Shown here piece by piece: positions 21,206 to 32,669 of a stretch of 64,000 nucleotides of DNA. Each line of letters opens with the position of its first letter. Within the stretch, counting starts at the first letter, position 1. Source of the DNA: Pomphorhynchus laevis (taxonomy: Eukaryota > Acanthocephala > Palaeacanthocephala > Echinorhynchida > Pomphorhynchidae); NCBI GenBank assembly GCA_012934845.2, contig WNNJ02001513.1, positions 1 to 64,000 on the forward strand, read 5' to 3'. Under the pieces are notes generated by a model that was not told the DNA's origin, ran no database searches, and was given only the letters and a program-made list of their open reading frames with translations. A program made the position numbers and the translations under genes.

Positions 21206-24200
21206 GTGAAGCCTGCTGCCAATACAGCAGTCAATAAGAAAACTGGAGATACGAATGACACTGATAATAGCAATTCAACAGATGATGAGTTAAATCCAAG
21301 GGATTCAATCGCCTTCAAAGCAACAAAGCTTGCTAGAAAGGGTACCATGGAAACAACTGCAGAGGTATGCAATCAGTAATTTTATTGCAGTGATTTTTAT
21401 CATGTTTTAATTTATGTTATTTTTAGTTTATGTTAAAGTAAATTTTGTTTCTTAATATTGAAGATTAAATATTAAATATTAATATAATAATATAAATATA
21501 AATATTTAATAAAAATAATATTTAATTTAATATTTAATATAAATATAAATATTAATATCAAATATTAAATATAAATTTAAATATATTAATATTATTTTTT
21601 TAATATTAAACCTTGATAGTTTTTTTTAAGAAAAATATATATGAAATCTTTAAAAATTATAATGATTTATTATTACCAAAATTACAACTTATAGTGTTTA
21701 TAATTTAATGGAGTGTTTAATATTATACACACATGATATTTTTCAACATTGCTAGGATTTTAATAAATTAAAAAAATACTCAGCTCTTGTAAACTTTCCT
21801 CGCAATTTGTTTCATTTTTACATAATCAATCTATCAGTCGCCTAATATTCAAAATACTAGTCATCTACGCTGGTTAATTATTACAAAAGGATATGAGCTA
21901 AATATGACCCAAAAATTCGAATTTCGCTTTAATTACAAAGGCTTGATATGCTCTTTAATCCCCTTCTCCGACTCATTGTAACTACTTACTATTTATTTTA
22001 ATTTCATCATTTTAGGCTTAGAATTTAATGGATTAGAATGTAATTTAATGAATTAAATTAGAATTTAATTAGAATTTAATACTATGTACACATCATATTT
22101 TTCTAATTTGTACTGTATCCAGATCAAATTAAACAATAGTGTGAAGTCCAGCTATCATCCAGCTAATTATGCTAAGCAAACCAAACACGTCTAGGAAGAG
22201 AATTGATCAACATTAATAAGCTCTTGAACGGAGAAATTAGTCATCGGTCGTTAAGCGATAACCGATTGCCACAATCAATTACGCAATTTCTATTTTTTTC
22301 GAAAATAGAAAATGACGGATTTGTATTCATGAATTTTGGAAACTATAATATTAATACAGTTGATTTCGAAAACGATTTTAAACTTTAAAACATTTAGGAA
22401 GGGCAACGCTATTTAAAACGTGTATGGGGAGCGACAAAGACAAATAAAGTTGGTAAAATAATCGAACGACGACTGAGTAAGATTCGGAAAATGAATGAGG
22501 AACGTGTCACAAAGGTACTTTTTCGTACAATATTTAAATCAATTGTTTTACCTACTTATAACATAAATAAATTTTAAAGTATATTTTCTGGTATAATATT
22601 TTATACCTAAACTTAAAATGTACATTTTATGACTAAGTATTTTTAATGAAACCATAAAGAAATATTTTGTTAAAAAGTTGAAAGCTACTGACATCAAATT
22701 CAGAATTTTAAAAATACTGTATTTTCAGTATTCTGAATATTCAAAATTCAATATTTTGCAGAATTTTAATAGACCGTTAATACGGTTCGTTAACATACTG
22801 TTAATACTGCTGTTAACGATACAAAGTATTATATTACGATTAATTCTCATCTATGTTTAGTGAATAACTACGTGGGCGATCTTGTAAATTCGAATTTTTA
22901 ATTTTAAAAACATTTTTAAAATGTTTTTTTACTGTAATTATATTATTTTACTATTCATTGTAATAACTTTTTTAATTTATAGATTTTTTAAGGTGACATA
23001 TACCTCGAAATACATTAAACATTGGTGAATACATCTAATGTTTTTGTTAAAAATAATATTAAATAAAATATTTTATAATAACATGAATAAATAGTAAGAA
23101 TTCAAAAAATAAAAAGTTTATACATTCGATAATATGAATAAAATAGTAACTTAAACATCAATCTATAAATTAAACAATATTCGATAGCAATAAGTTATCA
23201 AAATATTATCTATAATTATTCGATTTTAAATTATAGGACAAGATAAATTATTTGATTATAATTTATCAAATTATAATCGAATAATTTAATTATTATTTTT
23301 AAACATAGAAAGTACATATGCAAACTTATAATTTCTAATTTTTTTAATCACTGGTGCAATTAATAAATAAAAATTTACTTAAATCAAAACATATTTTTAA
23401 TATGCGAATACACTCAATGTTTTTACTAAAAATAGTATGAAATAAAATAAATAATGAAGGCATTATTAACATCTTTAATTAAAAATATAATTGCTTATTT
23501 CGGATGAATTAACTAACAGTTTAAATTGATCACAAAATCGTGTGTTAATTTTATTTTTATTAAGTTATTATTTTGTAAATTTATTTCAATATTTTTATGC
23601 GTTCCAAAAGAAATTACTTCATTTATTTCTTTAATTCTTTTACCCAAATTTAAAGTGTTAATTATTTAGAAGCCCAAAATTGAACAACCCGAGAATACGG
23701 TAATTAAATACATTCCCTATTTTGATCCGACATTAAAAATTTCAGGTTGGCAAACAAGCTACGGTAGTCCTTCCTGTAGAGGAAGCTTTGGAATGCGCTA
23801 AAACAGATCCTACAGTACGATTTTGCATTTAAGTGTTTTGAAGAATTGATCAAAGTGTAAAAGCAATTTGATCAAGTGCGAAAACACATTAAATGGTTTT
23901 TACCCATCAAAATGTGAAAACACACTGAATAAATATTTATTTATTCATTAAATATAAAACACGGATATTTTATATTTAATGATTTTATTACATTATCCAT
24001 AGGGTTATTATAATACTAGGTATTTGCATAATAGAAATTATTTAAATAATAATTTATATTCTAAATCGATTTTTCAAATAATAGCGTAAAAGTTATCTTA
24101 TTTGAAATAAAAAGTTTAAAAATAACTAATACTGATTTATTTTTAAGAGAGCTTGCTAAGAAATTGTAAGCTCTCTTAAGCGAAAATAAATTACAAGAAT

Positions 24201-26737
24201 TAGAGCTTACAAAAATGACTGTTTCACAATATACAAAGAGTTTACAAGTACCATCAAGATGGATCATATATCAAAATTTTAAATAAAAAAAAATATTTTT
24301 TAATTCATTTTAAAATTTCTCGAAACAAGAAAATCGATATATTGAGAAAATATAAAAATTATGTTACATCTAAAACTATTAATTTTATAAAAAGAGAACG
24401 TCAGTTTTATTCTATTTTGTACGAGATAAAATAAAATGATAAAATTAAATTTTGACAAAAAATTATTTATTGATTAATTTTTATATTAATTTTCATTATT
24501 TATTTCGATATTTTTTGTTTATAATGTTTTATAAAAATTTCATAATTGTTTAATTGAAATTTCTATCTTATTTGAAATATAATTTCAAATTATCACAATA
24601 ATTATAAATATCAAAATTTTTGAAAATTAATAAAATAATTTATTAATTTTAATAAAATTTTAATTTTTAAAAGCTTTTAATTCATTTTTGAATTTCTATA
24701 AACGTTACAAGAAATTCCATATATTATGGAAATGTAAAAATTATGTCACACGCTTAACCAATCATTAAATCAATGGCAAATCATAACGACTAAATGCAAA
24801 TATTTATTAAAATATCTTTCTGCCAGCTTTTAAAGTATGAGGTCTACGTGAATATGAAAAGAAAGTTTATCATTTCTATTTTGAAATAATAAAACAGCAA
24901 AAATAAGAACTTTACAACATTTAAAATAATACAAAGAACATCATTTAGTACTTGAGAATTATGATATAATATATTATTAAATATATTATAATAAAATATT
25001 ATATATAATATTTTGAATTTTATATATAGTCGAATTTTCGATCGATGCCTGCTATCAACACCAGGACACATTGTTTTGCAATAAAAGTTTTATCACTTTC
25101 TAAAATATTTACTGTGTAAGATTTTTGTCTCGATGATAGCAACCAACTACCGAAAATTCGAATAATTTAATTTAAAAAATATTCCAATCTCTCCTGTTTA
25201 ATCAATAATTAAAACGCGATCAATTATTTGAAATAATACAATCTTATTTAGTACTTAATTAATATGATATAAAACATTGAAACTAAATTATAATTTAAAC
25301 GTCAGATCCTTATTTGATTAAAATAAGCGAATAAGGTATCAAGATATAAATATGGGAAAATTATAAATAACCGAGAAAGTTGTGATATTTGGAGAGGGTA
25401 ATTAAAGCTAGTAATTGATAGATAGACTTTTCGTTAATAATTGGTCACATTAGAGGTATCACGATAAAACAAATAATCAAAATCAGTTTAAAGTTAAAAA
25501 ATTCAATCTTCATTAGATAAACAAAATGGAGTAGTTAATTCGCAAACAATATTGTCATTGACAAGGCCAACAAAGCATTATCTTTTGCCGTTATATTTTA
25601 AGTTAATTTCGAATTAAAAAATCATTTAAAATGATTAAAAAATAAATATTAATATTAAATATTAAAAAATAAATAAAATTTAAAGGATATTCTCTATCAC
25701 ACTAGTTAAGGGTCAATGATTATGTATCTAAATGGACTTACCGGTTTTAGTTTCTTGTCTTGTTACTATTGTAATAATATAAGATTTATTCTGCTTGAAG
25801 GAATCGGGAAGACTCAAGCAGCATAAACTAACTCAATGCTGTAACGACTTTTGAATCTCATCAGTAGGGGTCTGGTGCACAACTGGATTAAAGTTCAGCA
25901 CCCCTAGACAACTCAATAAGTCCTTCTAGTACACATCTATGTACTAGGAATTAACATGTACTAGGATGTGTCTATGGGTACTGCACTTCAATCCTGCTAT
26001 TTTGACTTTTGAGACTCAAAAGTCAAAATAGCATATAGTTAGTTTATGCTATTTGAACTTCAATCCAGTTGTGCAACAGCATCCTACCGATGAGACTCAA
26101 AAGTCGAAACAGCATAGAGTCAGTTCATGCTGTTCAGTCTTCCTGATTCCTTCAATCAAAATAGAAATTGACGGGAATAGTAAGTCATTTGTTTAATGTA
26201 AGATTTATCACTTACGTTTTGAATTCGAACATGTATTCATCTTGGATATTTTTAATGACAAAACTAAACATTAAAAATCGTCAATTTTAAATTGACGATT
26301 TAAATTTATATTTAATTTATATTTTAATTTATATTTTCATTATAAATCGTCATTATAAAAGTCAATTAAATTAAAATTAAACCTCTGGATGAAAAATGGT
26401 TAAACATTCCGTATTCCGGGATTCCTGATAACTAAAATCCTCAGAAGTAGTTACTTGTAAGGACTTCCAATCTTCATTCTTACACGGTGTATATTAATGT
26501 CACCCTTTATAAAATACTAAACCGAATGTTCTCTTTTTAATATTAAAATAGACACAGTTTCATGTTTAATTATAAAAATAACAAAAGCACTTGCAGGTTA
26601 TACTGCTTTAATTTGTATCAGTCTTTACAAGTTTTATTATTTAGAATGATGGTGAAAGTACAACTGCTAGCTGCCATGAATCAAACGACTATGAAATAGA
26701 ACATGTACTCGTTGAAAAGTTACCCAGTACTAAGAAG
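21206..26737 (+). CDS. Host gene, five internal phase-0 exons; function unknown (chromodomain-like start in last exon)
   Basis: Five open blocks, each preceded by AG and followed by GT and each a whole number of codons: 21206-21364 (53 codons, starts VKPAANTAVNKKTGD), 22398-22514 (39, EGQRYLKRVWGATK), 23670-23699 (10, KPKIEQPENT), 23746-23814 (23, VGKQATVVLPVEEALECAKT) and 26645-26737 (31, NDGESTTASC... ending EKLPSTKK). All introns are phase 0, so every block can be joined or skipped without changing frame. The encoded protein is acidic/Ser-Thr-rich, then basic (exon 2), then acidic. The last exon contains YEIEHVLVEK, which resembles the first strand of a chromodomain (YEVEKVLD), but the aromatic second half was not found downstream. 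Start and stop exons were not located. Codon choice and borders make a real gene likely; its function is unknown. Confidence 0.72.
25996..26032. repeat. Perfect 18 bp hairpin, 1 nt loop
   Basis: GCTATTTTGACTTTTGAG, one A, then its exact reverse complement. It sits in the spacer of the foldback and reuses the same ACTCAAAAGTC string found in the arms. Confidence 0.95.
26087..26134 (+). ncRNA. Degenerate hammerhead-ribozyme-like fold (right arm)
   Basis: CCGATGA (26087-26093; consensus CUGAUGA), stem II GACT/AGTC with CAAA loop (26094-26105), GAA (26106-26108), then a 7 bp stem III (26109-26115 with 26127-26133) ending U-U at the expected cleavage position. No stem I could be found and the U4 position is changed, so activity is doubtful. 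The left arm on minus has an exact CUGAUGA (25864-25858) but a changed GAA. Confidence 0.35.
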
Positions 26738-26869
26738 GTAATATTGTGTGTTAAATGTAATTTAGTCTTAAATGGTGACGCTAAACATATAATTAAAGTT
26801 AAAGAATCAAACTTCTCGAGTTTGAAACCTAATTATGATAGGAACCTAATTATGATAGGTTTGTGTACT

Positions 26870-26906
26870 TGTGTATTGACCACCTTATTTTGGTGGTCAA
26901 TACACA
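26870..26906. repeat. Perfect 15 bp hairpin, 7 nt loop
   Basis: TGTGTATTGACCACC, loop TTATTTT, then the exact reverse complement. It lies just 3' of the last exon of the plus-strand gene, next to a doubled CCTAATTATGATAGG string. Confidence 0.95.
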
Positions 26907-27028
26907 ACCTAATTTGCTTTAAATTCGGCAATCACATTGTAAATGCAGTAGTCAGCAAAAGTAAAATAAATGTGGATTACATATTAGTTGAAATCCTGAT
27001 AAATTCCGTATTTTAAATTTTAATTTAT

Positions 27029-27349
27029 TTGCAAGATTTAAATGCTGATTTATATATAGTGGTGTACGAATGTGCTGAAATGGTTTGTTGTCACTTCTAT
27101 ATAAAATGTCAATTATTGGAAAAGAGTGTAAGCCTCAGTCAATTAAGCAGTGTCGGAAACGCCTTTATTCACAATGTCATACAGGCAACCGAAACAAATA
27201 GTAGATACTTCCTTCTACTGATGAGTGTTGACAGGTACTCCATCAATTCGATGTTGAAGTGGTCGTCTAGAAGTGACATGGTGACTGAAAGTCGTGAATC
27301 AAAGTTCAGTCTAACAAGCAACACCATTATAAAAAGTCAAAATCAATAA
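27029..27349 (+). other. Possible coding segment, unrecognised
   Basis: A 106-codon open stretch on + (DLNADLYIVVYECAEMVCC at its start) following an AG at 27028, with more balanced composition than its flanks. The opposite strand over 27158-27340 is also open and reads plausibly (MSLLDDHFNIELMEYL). No family recognised and the true strand is undecided. It is not in phase with the preceding plus-strand exon. Confidence 0.25.
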
Positions 27350-27733
27350 TGTCCCAGGGCAGGTGTAACAACAAATTATATTTTATATATTTGAACACTT
27401 TAAAGTGTCCCTGTTAAACAGCATTTCTATTAAAAGGATATATATAGAGAGTAAGTTTTTGAATCGAGCATATTCTTTAGTCTGCAAACTCTCGTCACTT
27501 CTAGACGGTCATTTGATAACCGGTAGCGATCGTCAGTAAGATGAACTATCACACGCAGTTTCGGCTGCCTCTGTGACAAAAATGCATTTCTGACATTTAG
27601 CTGAAATTGTGGGAGGCGTTAGCTCTTAAATCCTACATTTTGCAATGCAGACCATCATTAACAACCAGATGATCAAGCTTTCGGATGCTTGACTATAAGA
27701 AACCGAGATTGAGTGAATCAATTCTTTCTATGT

Positions 27734-27874
27734 AATCTTAAGGTTTTGTTTGAATCGATATTGCTCAATATTGCAGGCTGAAGAACATGCTTGATTCAAA
27801 AACTTACCAAACATGTGAAAAGAATTGCTATTCGCGATCTCGAGCAATACCGATTCAAACAAAACCTTAAGATT
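27734..27874. repeat. MITE-like element with 33 bp terminal inverted repeats
   Basis: 27734-27766 and 27842-27874 are inverted copies with a single mismatch (start AATCTTAAGGTTTTGTTTG). The 75 bp interior is non-coding. The right end abuts a TATA-rich tract. Confidence 0.85.
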
Positions 27875-27889
27875 ATATATATTAAGTAA

Positions 27890-27890
<1 letters not shown>

Positions 27891-27949
<59 letters not shown>
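27891..27949. repeat. (TA)n microsatellite
   Basis: Nearly 60 bp of TA repeats just beyond the MITE-like element. Confidence 0.95.
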
Positions 27950-27951
<2 letters not shown>

Positions 27952-28071
27952 TATATATATTTATTTATATATAATTCAATGTAGCTGCCGATTGAAACTG
28001 GCTTCGATCAACGAACTAGCAAGCAATACCATTATATATAACATTATCAACTAACATGCAATACCATTATA

Positions 28072-28327
28072 TATAGATTGTTTCATATGGGATCATGAAG
28101 ATCGATTGAAATCGGGACTGTGATCCTTTGATGGATGCTTATTTATGTATTGAATAGTTGCTAGGTCACACAAGGTGACTTTCGCATTGAAAACCAGCTA
28201 CAAAATCTTTCCTTCATGATATCCAATTCCATACACCCTGACTACTAACGTCACCATTGCCACAGTCGTTTGCGTTTCGCCCGCTTTTCGCCACATGTTG
28301 GTAGCCCCGGGTTCGTCAGAAGGCTGA
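28072..28327 (+). repeat. 255 bp dispersed block, copy 1
   Basis: Starts TATAGATTGTTTCATATGGG and ends GTTCGTCAGAAGGCTGATT. It is repeated in the same direction at 28513-28770 with roughly a dozen differences. It contains GC-rich words (GTTTGCGTTTCGCCCGC). Family unknown; probably a mobile-element fragment. Confidence 0.85.
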
Positions 28328-28512
28328 TTACCAACTCTTTTCCTTTTGAAATTTGACTTATCCGAGATTTGAGCTGTCGCTCTCCGTACTTGGCTTGCGC
28401 TCTTGACTGCTAGGCTACGAATCTAGGATTACCAGATTTCATACAGTATATTAAATATTCCATCATGATCTCAAGAAACTGCATTGCCCGAGATGCTCTC
28501 TGGCATGCTTAT

Positions 28513-28770
28513 TATAGATTGTTTAGTATGGGATCATGAAGATCGATTGAAATCGGGACTGGTGATCCTTTGATGGATGCTTATTTATGTATTGAATAGT
28601 TGCTAGGTCACACAAGGTGACTTTCGCATTGAAAACCAGCTACAGAATCCTTCCTTTATGATATCCAATTCCATACACCCTGACTACTAACGGCACCATT
28701 GTCACAGCCGTTTTCGTTTCGCCCGCTTTTTGTCACATGTTGATAGTTCCGGGCTCGTCAGAAGGCTGAC
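28513..28770 (+). repeat. 255 bp dispersed block, copy 2
   Basis: Second direct copy of the 28072-28327 block, starting TATAGATTGTTTAGTATGGG. Its last bases form the left half of the perfect hairpin at 28754-28790. Confidence 0.85.
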
Positions 28771-28790
28771 GTAGTCAGCCTTCTGACGAG
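28754..28790. repeat. Perfect 17 bp hairpin, 3 nt loop
   Basis: CTCGTCAGAAGGCTGAC, loop GTA, exact reverse complement. It forms where the end of the 255 bp block is followed by an inverted copy of its own last 17 bases. Confidence 0.95.
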
Positions 28791-28793
28791 AGT

Positions 28794-28955
28794 GTTACTG
28801 AGTGTTACTCGATATGTATATTGCTACTCGATATGTTTAGTGGTACTCGATATGTATATTGCTATTCGATATGTATATTGCTACTCGATATGTATACTTA
28901 GTGCTACTCGATATGTATACTCGACTTCGTGTTACTCGATATGTATGTTGTTAAT
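28794..28955 (+). repeat. Minisatellite of TACTCGATATGTATA-type units
   Basis: About eight or nine units around an 18-22 bp core (TGCTACTCGATATGTATA) with small length changes. An open frame across it is a by-product of the repeat. Confidence 0.85.
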
Positions 28956-30814
28956 TTCCACAACAAATTACTTTGGTGTCGAAAATGTAATGCTTTTATA
29001 ATTTCTCCTTGAAATATTATTAAGGAGATAAAGAATAAAATTCCCGAGTTTAAAATATTAAGGACATTTAAGCTGTATTAAACTGATAAAACGTTTAAAT
29101 CGTCAAATAAAGTTCAATTTCTCGCTTGTATATAAAGATGATAGGATTTAGTTTTCTTATAACTAATAAATAAATGAATTTAAAACGATTTAGTTTTTTA
29201 TATTTTAAAATATTCATTTATGCTGTATTGCATAAAATTAAACAAGCTGTTCACACACATTATAAACCATTACTATTCATTATATTTCGTTTGAGTAATA
29301 ATTATTTATCAAATTACTTAAATTATTACAATTTCTACAAAAAAAGAAAATTTCAGCTGATACAGTCAATAATTATTTTTAATTTCTATGATGTCACATA
29401 TGTTATCAAAAAAATAATTTGAATAAATAAAATTGTTAATATCATTAATATTTCGTTACTTGTTAAATATTATTTCAGATATTTTTAATAAAAAGATCAA
29501 GTTATTAATTAATTGAAATTGACAATCTTATTATGTCTACATTTTGACATCTTTTAATAATCGTGCTTGAATCTCTTAAATTTGTTTTACAATTAAACAT
29601 CATTTCGTAATGTAAAGATTATATATCAAATTCGCTTTTGCATTTTTAATTTCTTCGTGATTTCCAAGTCAGTGCACATTTTTTGGTATTTAGATATTCG
29701 TAAGGAATATTGGCATTCAAGTCAGTTGTAATCGTATTGGAAAACATATTCAAACAGACTCAAATTAGCATTCTATATTGTTAATTTTATTCTAGCCAGT
29801 CATTTGATTTTATGTGTCTCAGAAATAATAAATTTTATTATCAAATGTCTTTTTTATTTTAAATGCTATATGTGGTTGGCAGCTCTGTTTACTATCAGCT
29901 TAATTGTATATAATGTATTAATAATACGTTAAATTTCTAAAAAAATAATGTTAACGTTAACAATTTCGTGTTCATCAGTTTTGCTACGAATGTTTTTAGA
30001 ATTAACTTGGCCACTTTGTTTAAAATACAACAAACTCCGTATGTAATATGCCCACATTTTCCAACTACATTTCTCGAACAAGAATTGAATATGAGCAAGG
30101 TGTCAACTACACTTAACGCTTTTAATGCATACTTAAAAAGCGTAAAGTGTGGTCAAGACTACCTCTTGGCATTAAGATCGTAGAAAACGTTAGTCTTTGT
30201 TGCTGGAGAAGCCCACTAGAAACTAAGACAAGTCCCTAGATTGTTCTAGTCTACCAAAGGCGCACTTATGATATCTTTTTAAATAACAGACGTTAGATTT
30301 GTGTTAAAGTTAATCTTAATATCTTCAGGACATTTTTGAATTTATTTAAGTCAAATTCAGTAGCTCACACTGGACAAATTAATAGTATTTTAATGATATT
30401 ATTTATTAAAATATTAAAAGAATTCTAACCTAAATTTAATATCACTAATATAGTTGATATTTATTTTTTACAAACTCTGGAAGAATTTAAAGCAAAATTA
30501 AAGCATACAGTTAAACAAATGCAATATTGATAATGATTAGCATTAACTTTGATTTTTTAATATTATATACAAAAATTTAAAGCTAAATTATAGCATTTAA
30601 TTAAACAATTACCACGTCGAGTACGGTTAAAATGTAGATTAAGGATTATATCGCATCTCCGAATTTTAGAGATATTATGTTGTATTACAATTTTATTATG
30701 TTTGTTGGTATCAATTACGTTTGTTGATAATAATTGAAGTTAAACGTTTCATTACGCTTTTTTTATTTAGCTTACATGATCATAAAAAGTATATCGAATA
30801 TACAATAGGTAAGA
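28956..30814. other. AT-rich, with one coding-like segment at 29968-30183
   Basis: Mostly featureless AT-rich DNA. On + about 29968-30183 a 71-codon open stretch ends in TAG and looks coding by composition (IQQTPYVICPHFPTTFLEQ, then LKSVKCGQDYLLALRS). An AG is present just upstream (TTCATCAG). It could be a last exon of an unidentified gene; no family recognised. Confidence 0.35.
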
Positions 30815-31604
30815 TTATGCTTTATCTAAATCTAGTTTTCTGTGAACGGTATCCATTAATGCTATCATTTTGTTGCACTTTGAATCCAAATTTGTCCATT
30901 GCTTCTTTGAGCATGCAATTTTTCCAGGACAGTTGCCGATAAATAGGTTATATAATTCGTCAGCTACTTTATCCCGTTCTAATTTTAACTCTTCTTTATT
31001 CAATACATTTTTACTTAGGAGTTGATCTTCATATACGGATTCATGCTTCTGATCATGGGGAGATTTGAATTCTTTCAAAACATACTGCAGACAACGTATC
31101 GCATGATATTCTATTTTGAAATGATCTATATTAGTTGTATCGTTTAAATTATCCTTATTAGCTTTTTGATTTATCCAATTCGACGGTTTCCGGGGATTAC
31201 GAACTCGACCGTCTTCTGGTTTAACATGATCGATTTCGCTACTTAAATCATCTTGCTTATTTTGTTTCGTAAACCAGTACATACAGTGTCTAAACCACTC
31301 TCGTAAAACTATAATGTAATTATCTGAAGCTTGATCGAAAATACTGTCTGTTGGGTTATACTGAACATCTTTATCTGACATTGTGTTATATGTATCGATT
31401 ACTATTGCTAATAACATATTAAGCAGAACATAGCTTACTATGAACATAAAAGAGAAGAAGTAAGTAGCAGCAAGCCAGGGACTTGCAGCAGATAAACGCT
31501 TATAATTCGGCTCTCCAAGTGCTGTCGATAGTAGTGATAGAAATGATTCACCAACAGTTGCATGGTCTTCCACATGAGTGCCAAACATTAACTGACCAAG
31601 CATG
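30815..31604 (-). CDS. Polycystin-2-type channel, last exon (pore, S6, cytoplasmic tail)
   Basis: On minus, an acceptor (AAATATAG) at 31605-31606 precedes the open frame that stops at 30815. It encodes MLGQLMFGTHVEDHATVGES, a pore helix and filter (TALGEPNY), then the S6 segment (YFFSFMFIVSYVLLNMLLAI followed by VIDTYN), and a charged tail ending in a short helical segment. Vertebrate PKD2 has VFGTQVDDFSTF, ILGDINF and LLNMFLAIINDTY at the same places, so the family call is firm. The filter has E where PKD2 has D. In-frame sequence just upstream (YLIIYYISTFVKYS) also resembles S5, so the true exon border may lie further up. The protein would be a cation channel of ciliary or internal membranes. 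Confidence 0.82.
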
Positions 31605-31857
31605 CTATATTTAACAAAGGTTGATATGTAATATATGATTAAATATTGGTGTGTATTTAACACCAATTATTTCAAAAGTTACAACACTAGATGATTATGA
31701 TGTATGATTGCGCATAGTTCATTGAAAAGAACAAGGATCTGGTATCTGTAAATTAATTAACCGGCAATTGTTATAGAAGTTATAAGTTTCCAATTTATGA
31801 ATCAATATTCGTTACATTCTTAGCATATTAACATCAAGTTTGGTTTTATTGATGACT

Positions 31858-32005
31858 TACAGTCTGCTGGACTATTAGAATTCACATATCTGCAATGTAC
31901 GTCTTGATATAGAGATTGAATTGTCCGATTACAAAATAATAACAATATTTTACAAAAATAGACATCAAATTAGTAGCATTACATGCAATAATCTGCCATC
32001 CCAAT
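31858..32005 (-). pseudogene. Possible polycystin S4 exon, frame not open throughout
   Basis: On minus, a consensus donor GTAAGT starts at 31858, preceded by NRTIQSLYQDVHCRYVNSNS in one frame. CNRTIQSL resembles the FNRTMSQL end of S4 in PKD2. Upstream in a different frame, ATNLMSIFVKYCYYFV resembles the start of S4 after an AG near 32002. The two frames meet at a T run, suggesting a one-base shift in this host exon. If right, the channel gene may be broken, or the base call is wrong. Weak, because the match is short. Confidence 0.3.
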
Positions 32006-32270
32006 TTAAACAAAAGAGCACTAATTTATCACTAAGCACTTCATCGAAGAGCGACTCTTAAAATTTAGAGAGTTAAAATTACGCATGCGAATAAATGATA
32101 TGTCGGAGCAATCAAATATTTTCAAATTCCACGAAAATACAACAGAAAAGTGCATTTCTACACACTTCCTTTAATTAAATAAAGACTATTCCACCACATC
32201 CAGCGATGCTTCAATGAAGGTATGTGCAAAAAGAAACAATGAACAAAACAACTTACAGGTTAGTGCTATG

Positions 32271-32640
32271 AATTATAAAAAGCGAGATTTCCTCAGCAAA
32301 AAAGCTCCAAAATTTTGTCGAGATCACTACATCTTCACAAAAGATAGAGGAATATTTAAAAATACTGCTGAAGCGCATCGTGGCGCAGTACTCCGGTGGG
32401 TATGCGTACTCATCCGCCAAGAAGCTTCCTGGCAAATTCCGCATTGCGTTTTTGGATAATGAAATGGCTATAACCTATTCAGACTTTGAAAAAAAATCTA
32501 AAGCATTACGGGAAAGCGGACCACAAGGCAATAACCACCTCTATAAAAATTTTCAATATTGAGACAGATCTAGAAGAGGATGATCTAAACGAGCTTCAAA
32601 TGGCATTCGGATTAAGGGACATTCGGCTGCAATCAGGATG
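32271..32640 (+). other. Coding-like tract of unknown family, broken
   Basis: On + a 96-codon open stretch ending at 32562 has clear coding character (QKIEEYLKILLKRIVAQYSG, then KLPGKFRIAFLDNEMAITYS). A second frame continues with IFNIETDLEEDDLNELQMAF to about 32638. An AG-GT pair lies upstream (TTACAG, 32257-32262) and a GTATGT donor-like site near 32219. It sits just 5' of LINE copy C, but copies A and B show no equivalent that I could find. Host exon or another mobile element are both possible. Confidence 0.35.
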
Positions 32641-32669
32641 AATACAATCAACGAATCAGCTGCTACATG

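Larger units (their letters stand above)
25794..26155. repeat. Foldback element with about 110 bp arms carrying hammerhead-like motifs
   Basis: Left arm about 25794-25904 and right arm about 26046-26155 are inverted copies with some mismatches. Each arm, read towards its own outer end, contains a GATGAGA(C/T)TCAAAAGTCG core followed by a CAGCAT...ATGCTG stem. The spacer holds a second, perfect hairpin (25996-26032). It lies in the intron between the fourth and fifth exons of the plus-strand gene. Confidence 0.75.
21365..26644. other. Introns of the plus-strand gene, very AT-rich
   Basis: Apart from the listed exons and the foldback at 25794-26155, the introns are extremely AT-rich with many TAAAT/ATTTA strings and no further coding signal that I could recognise. 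Confidence 0.5.

Noticed and set aside
25861-26134. Active hammerhead pair in the 25.8-26.15 kb foldback
   Set aside because: Each arm has a changed core base and no stem I could be drawn, so activity is not claimed; only relic status is reported.
28792-29001. Open frame rich in TRYVYCYSI
   Set aside because: It is a translation of the TACTCGATATGTATA minisatellite.
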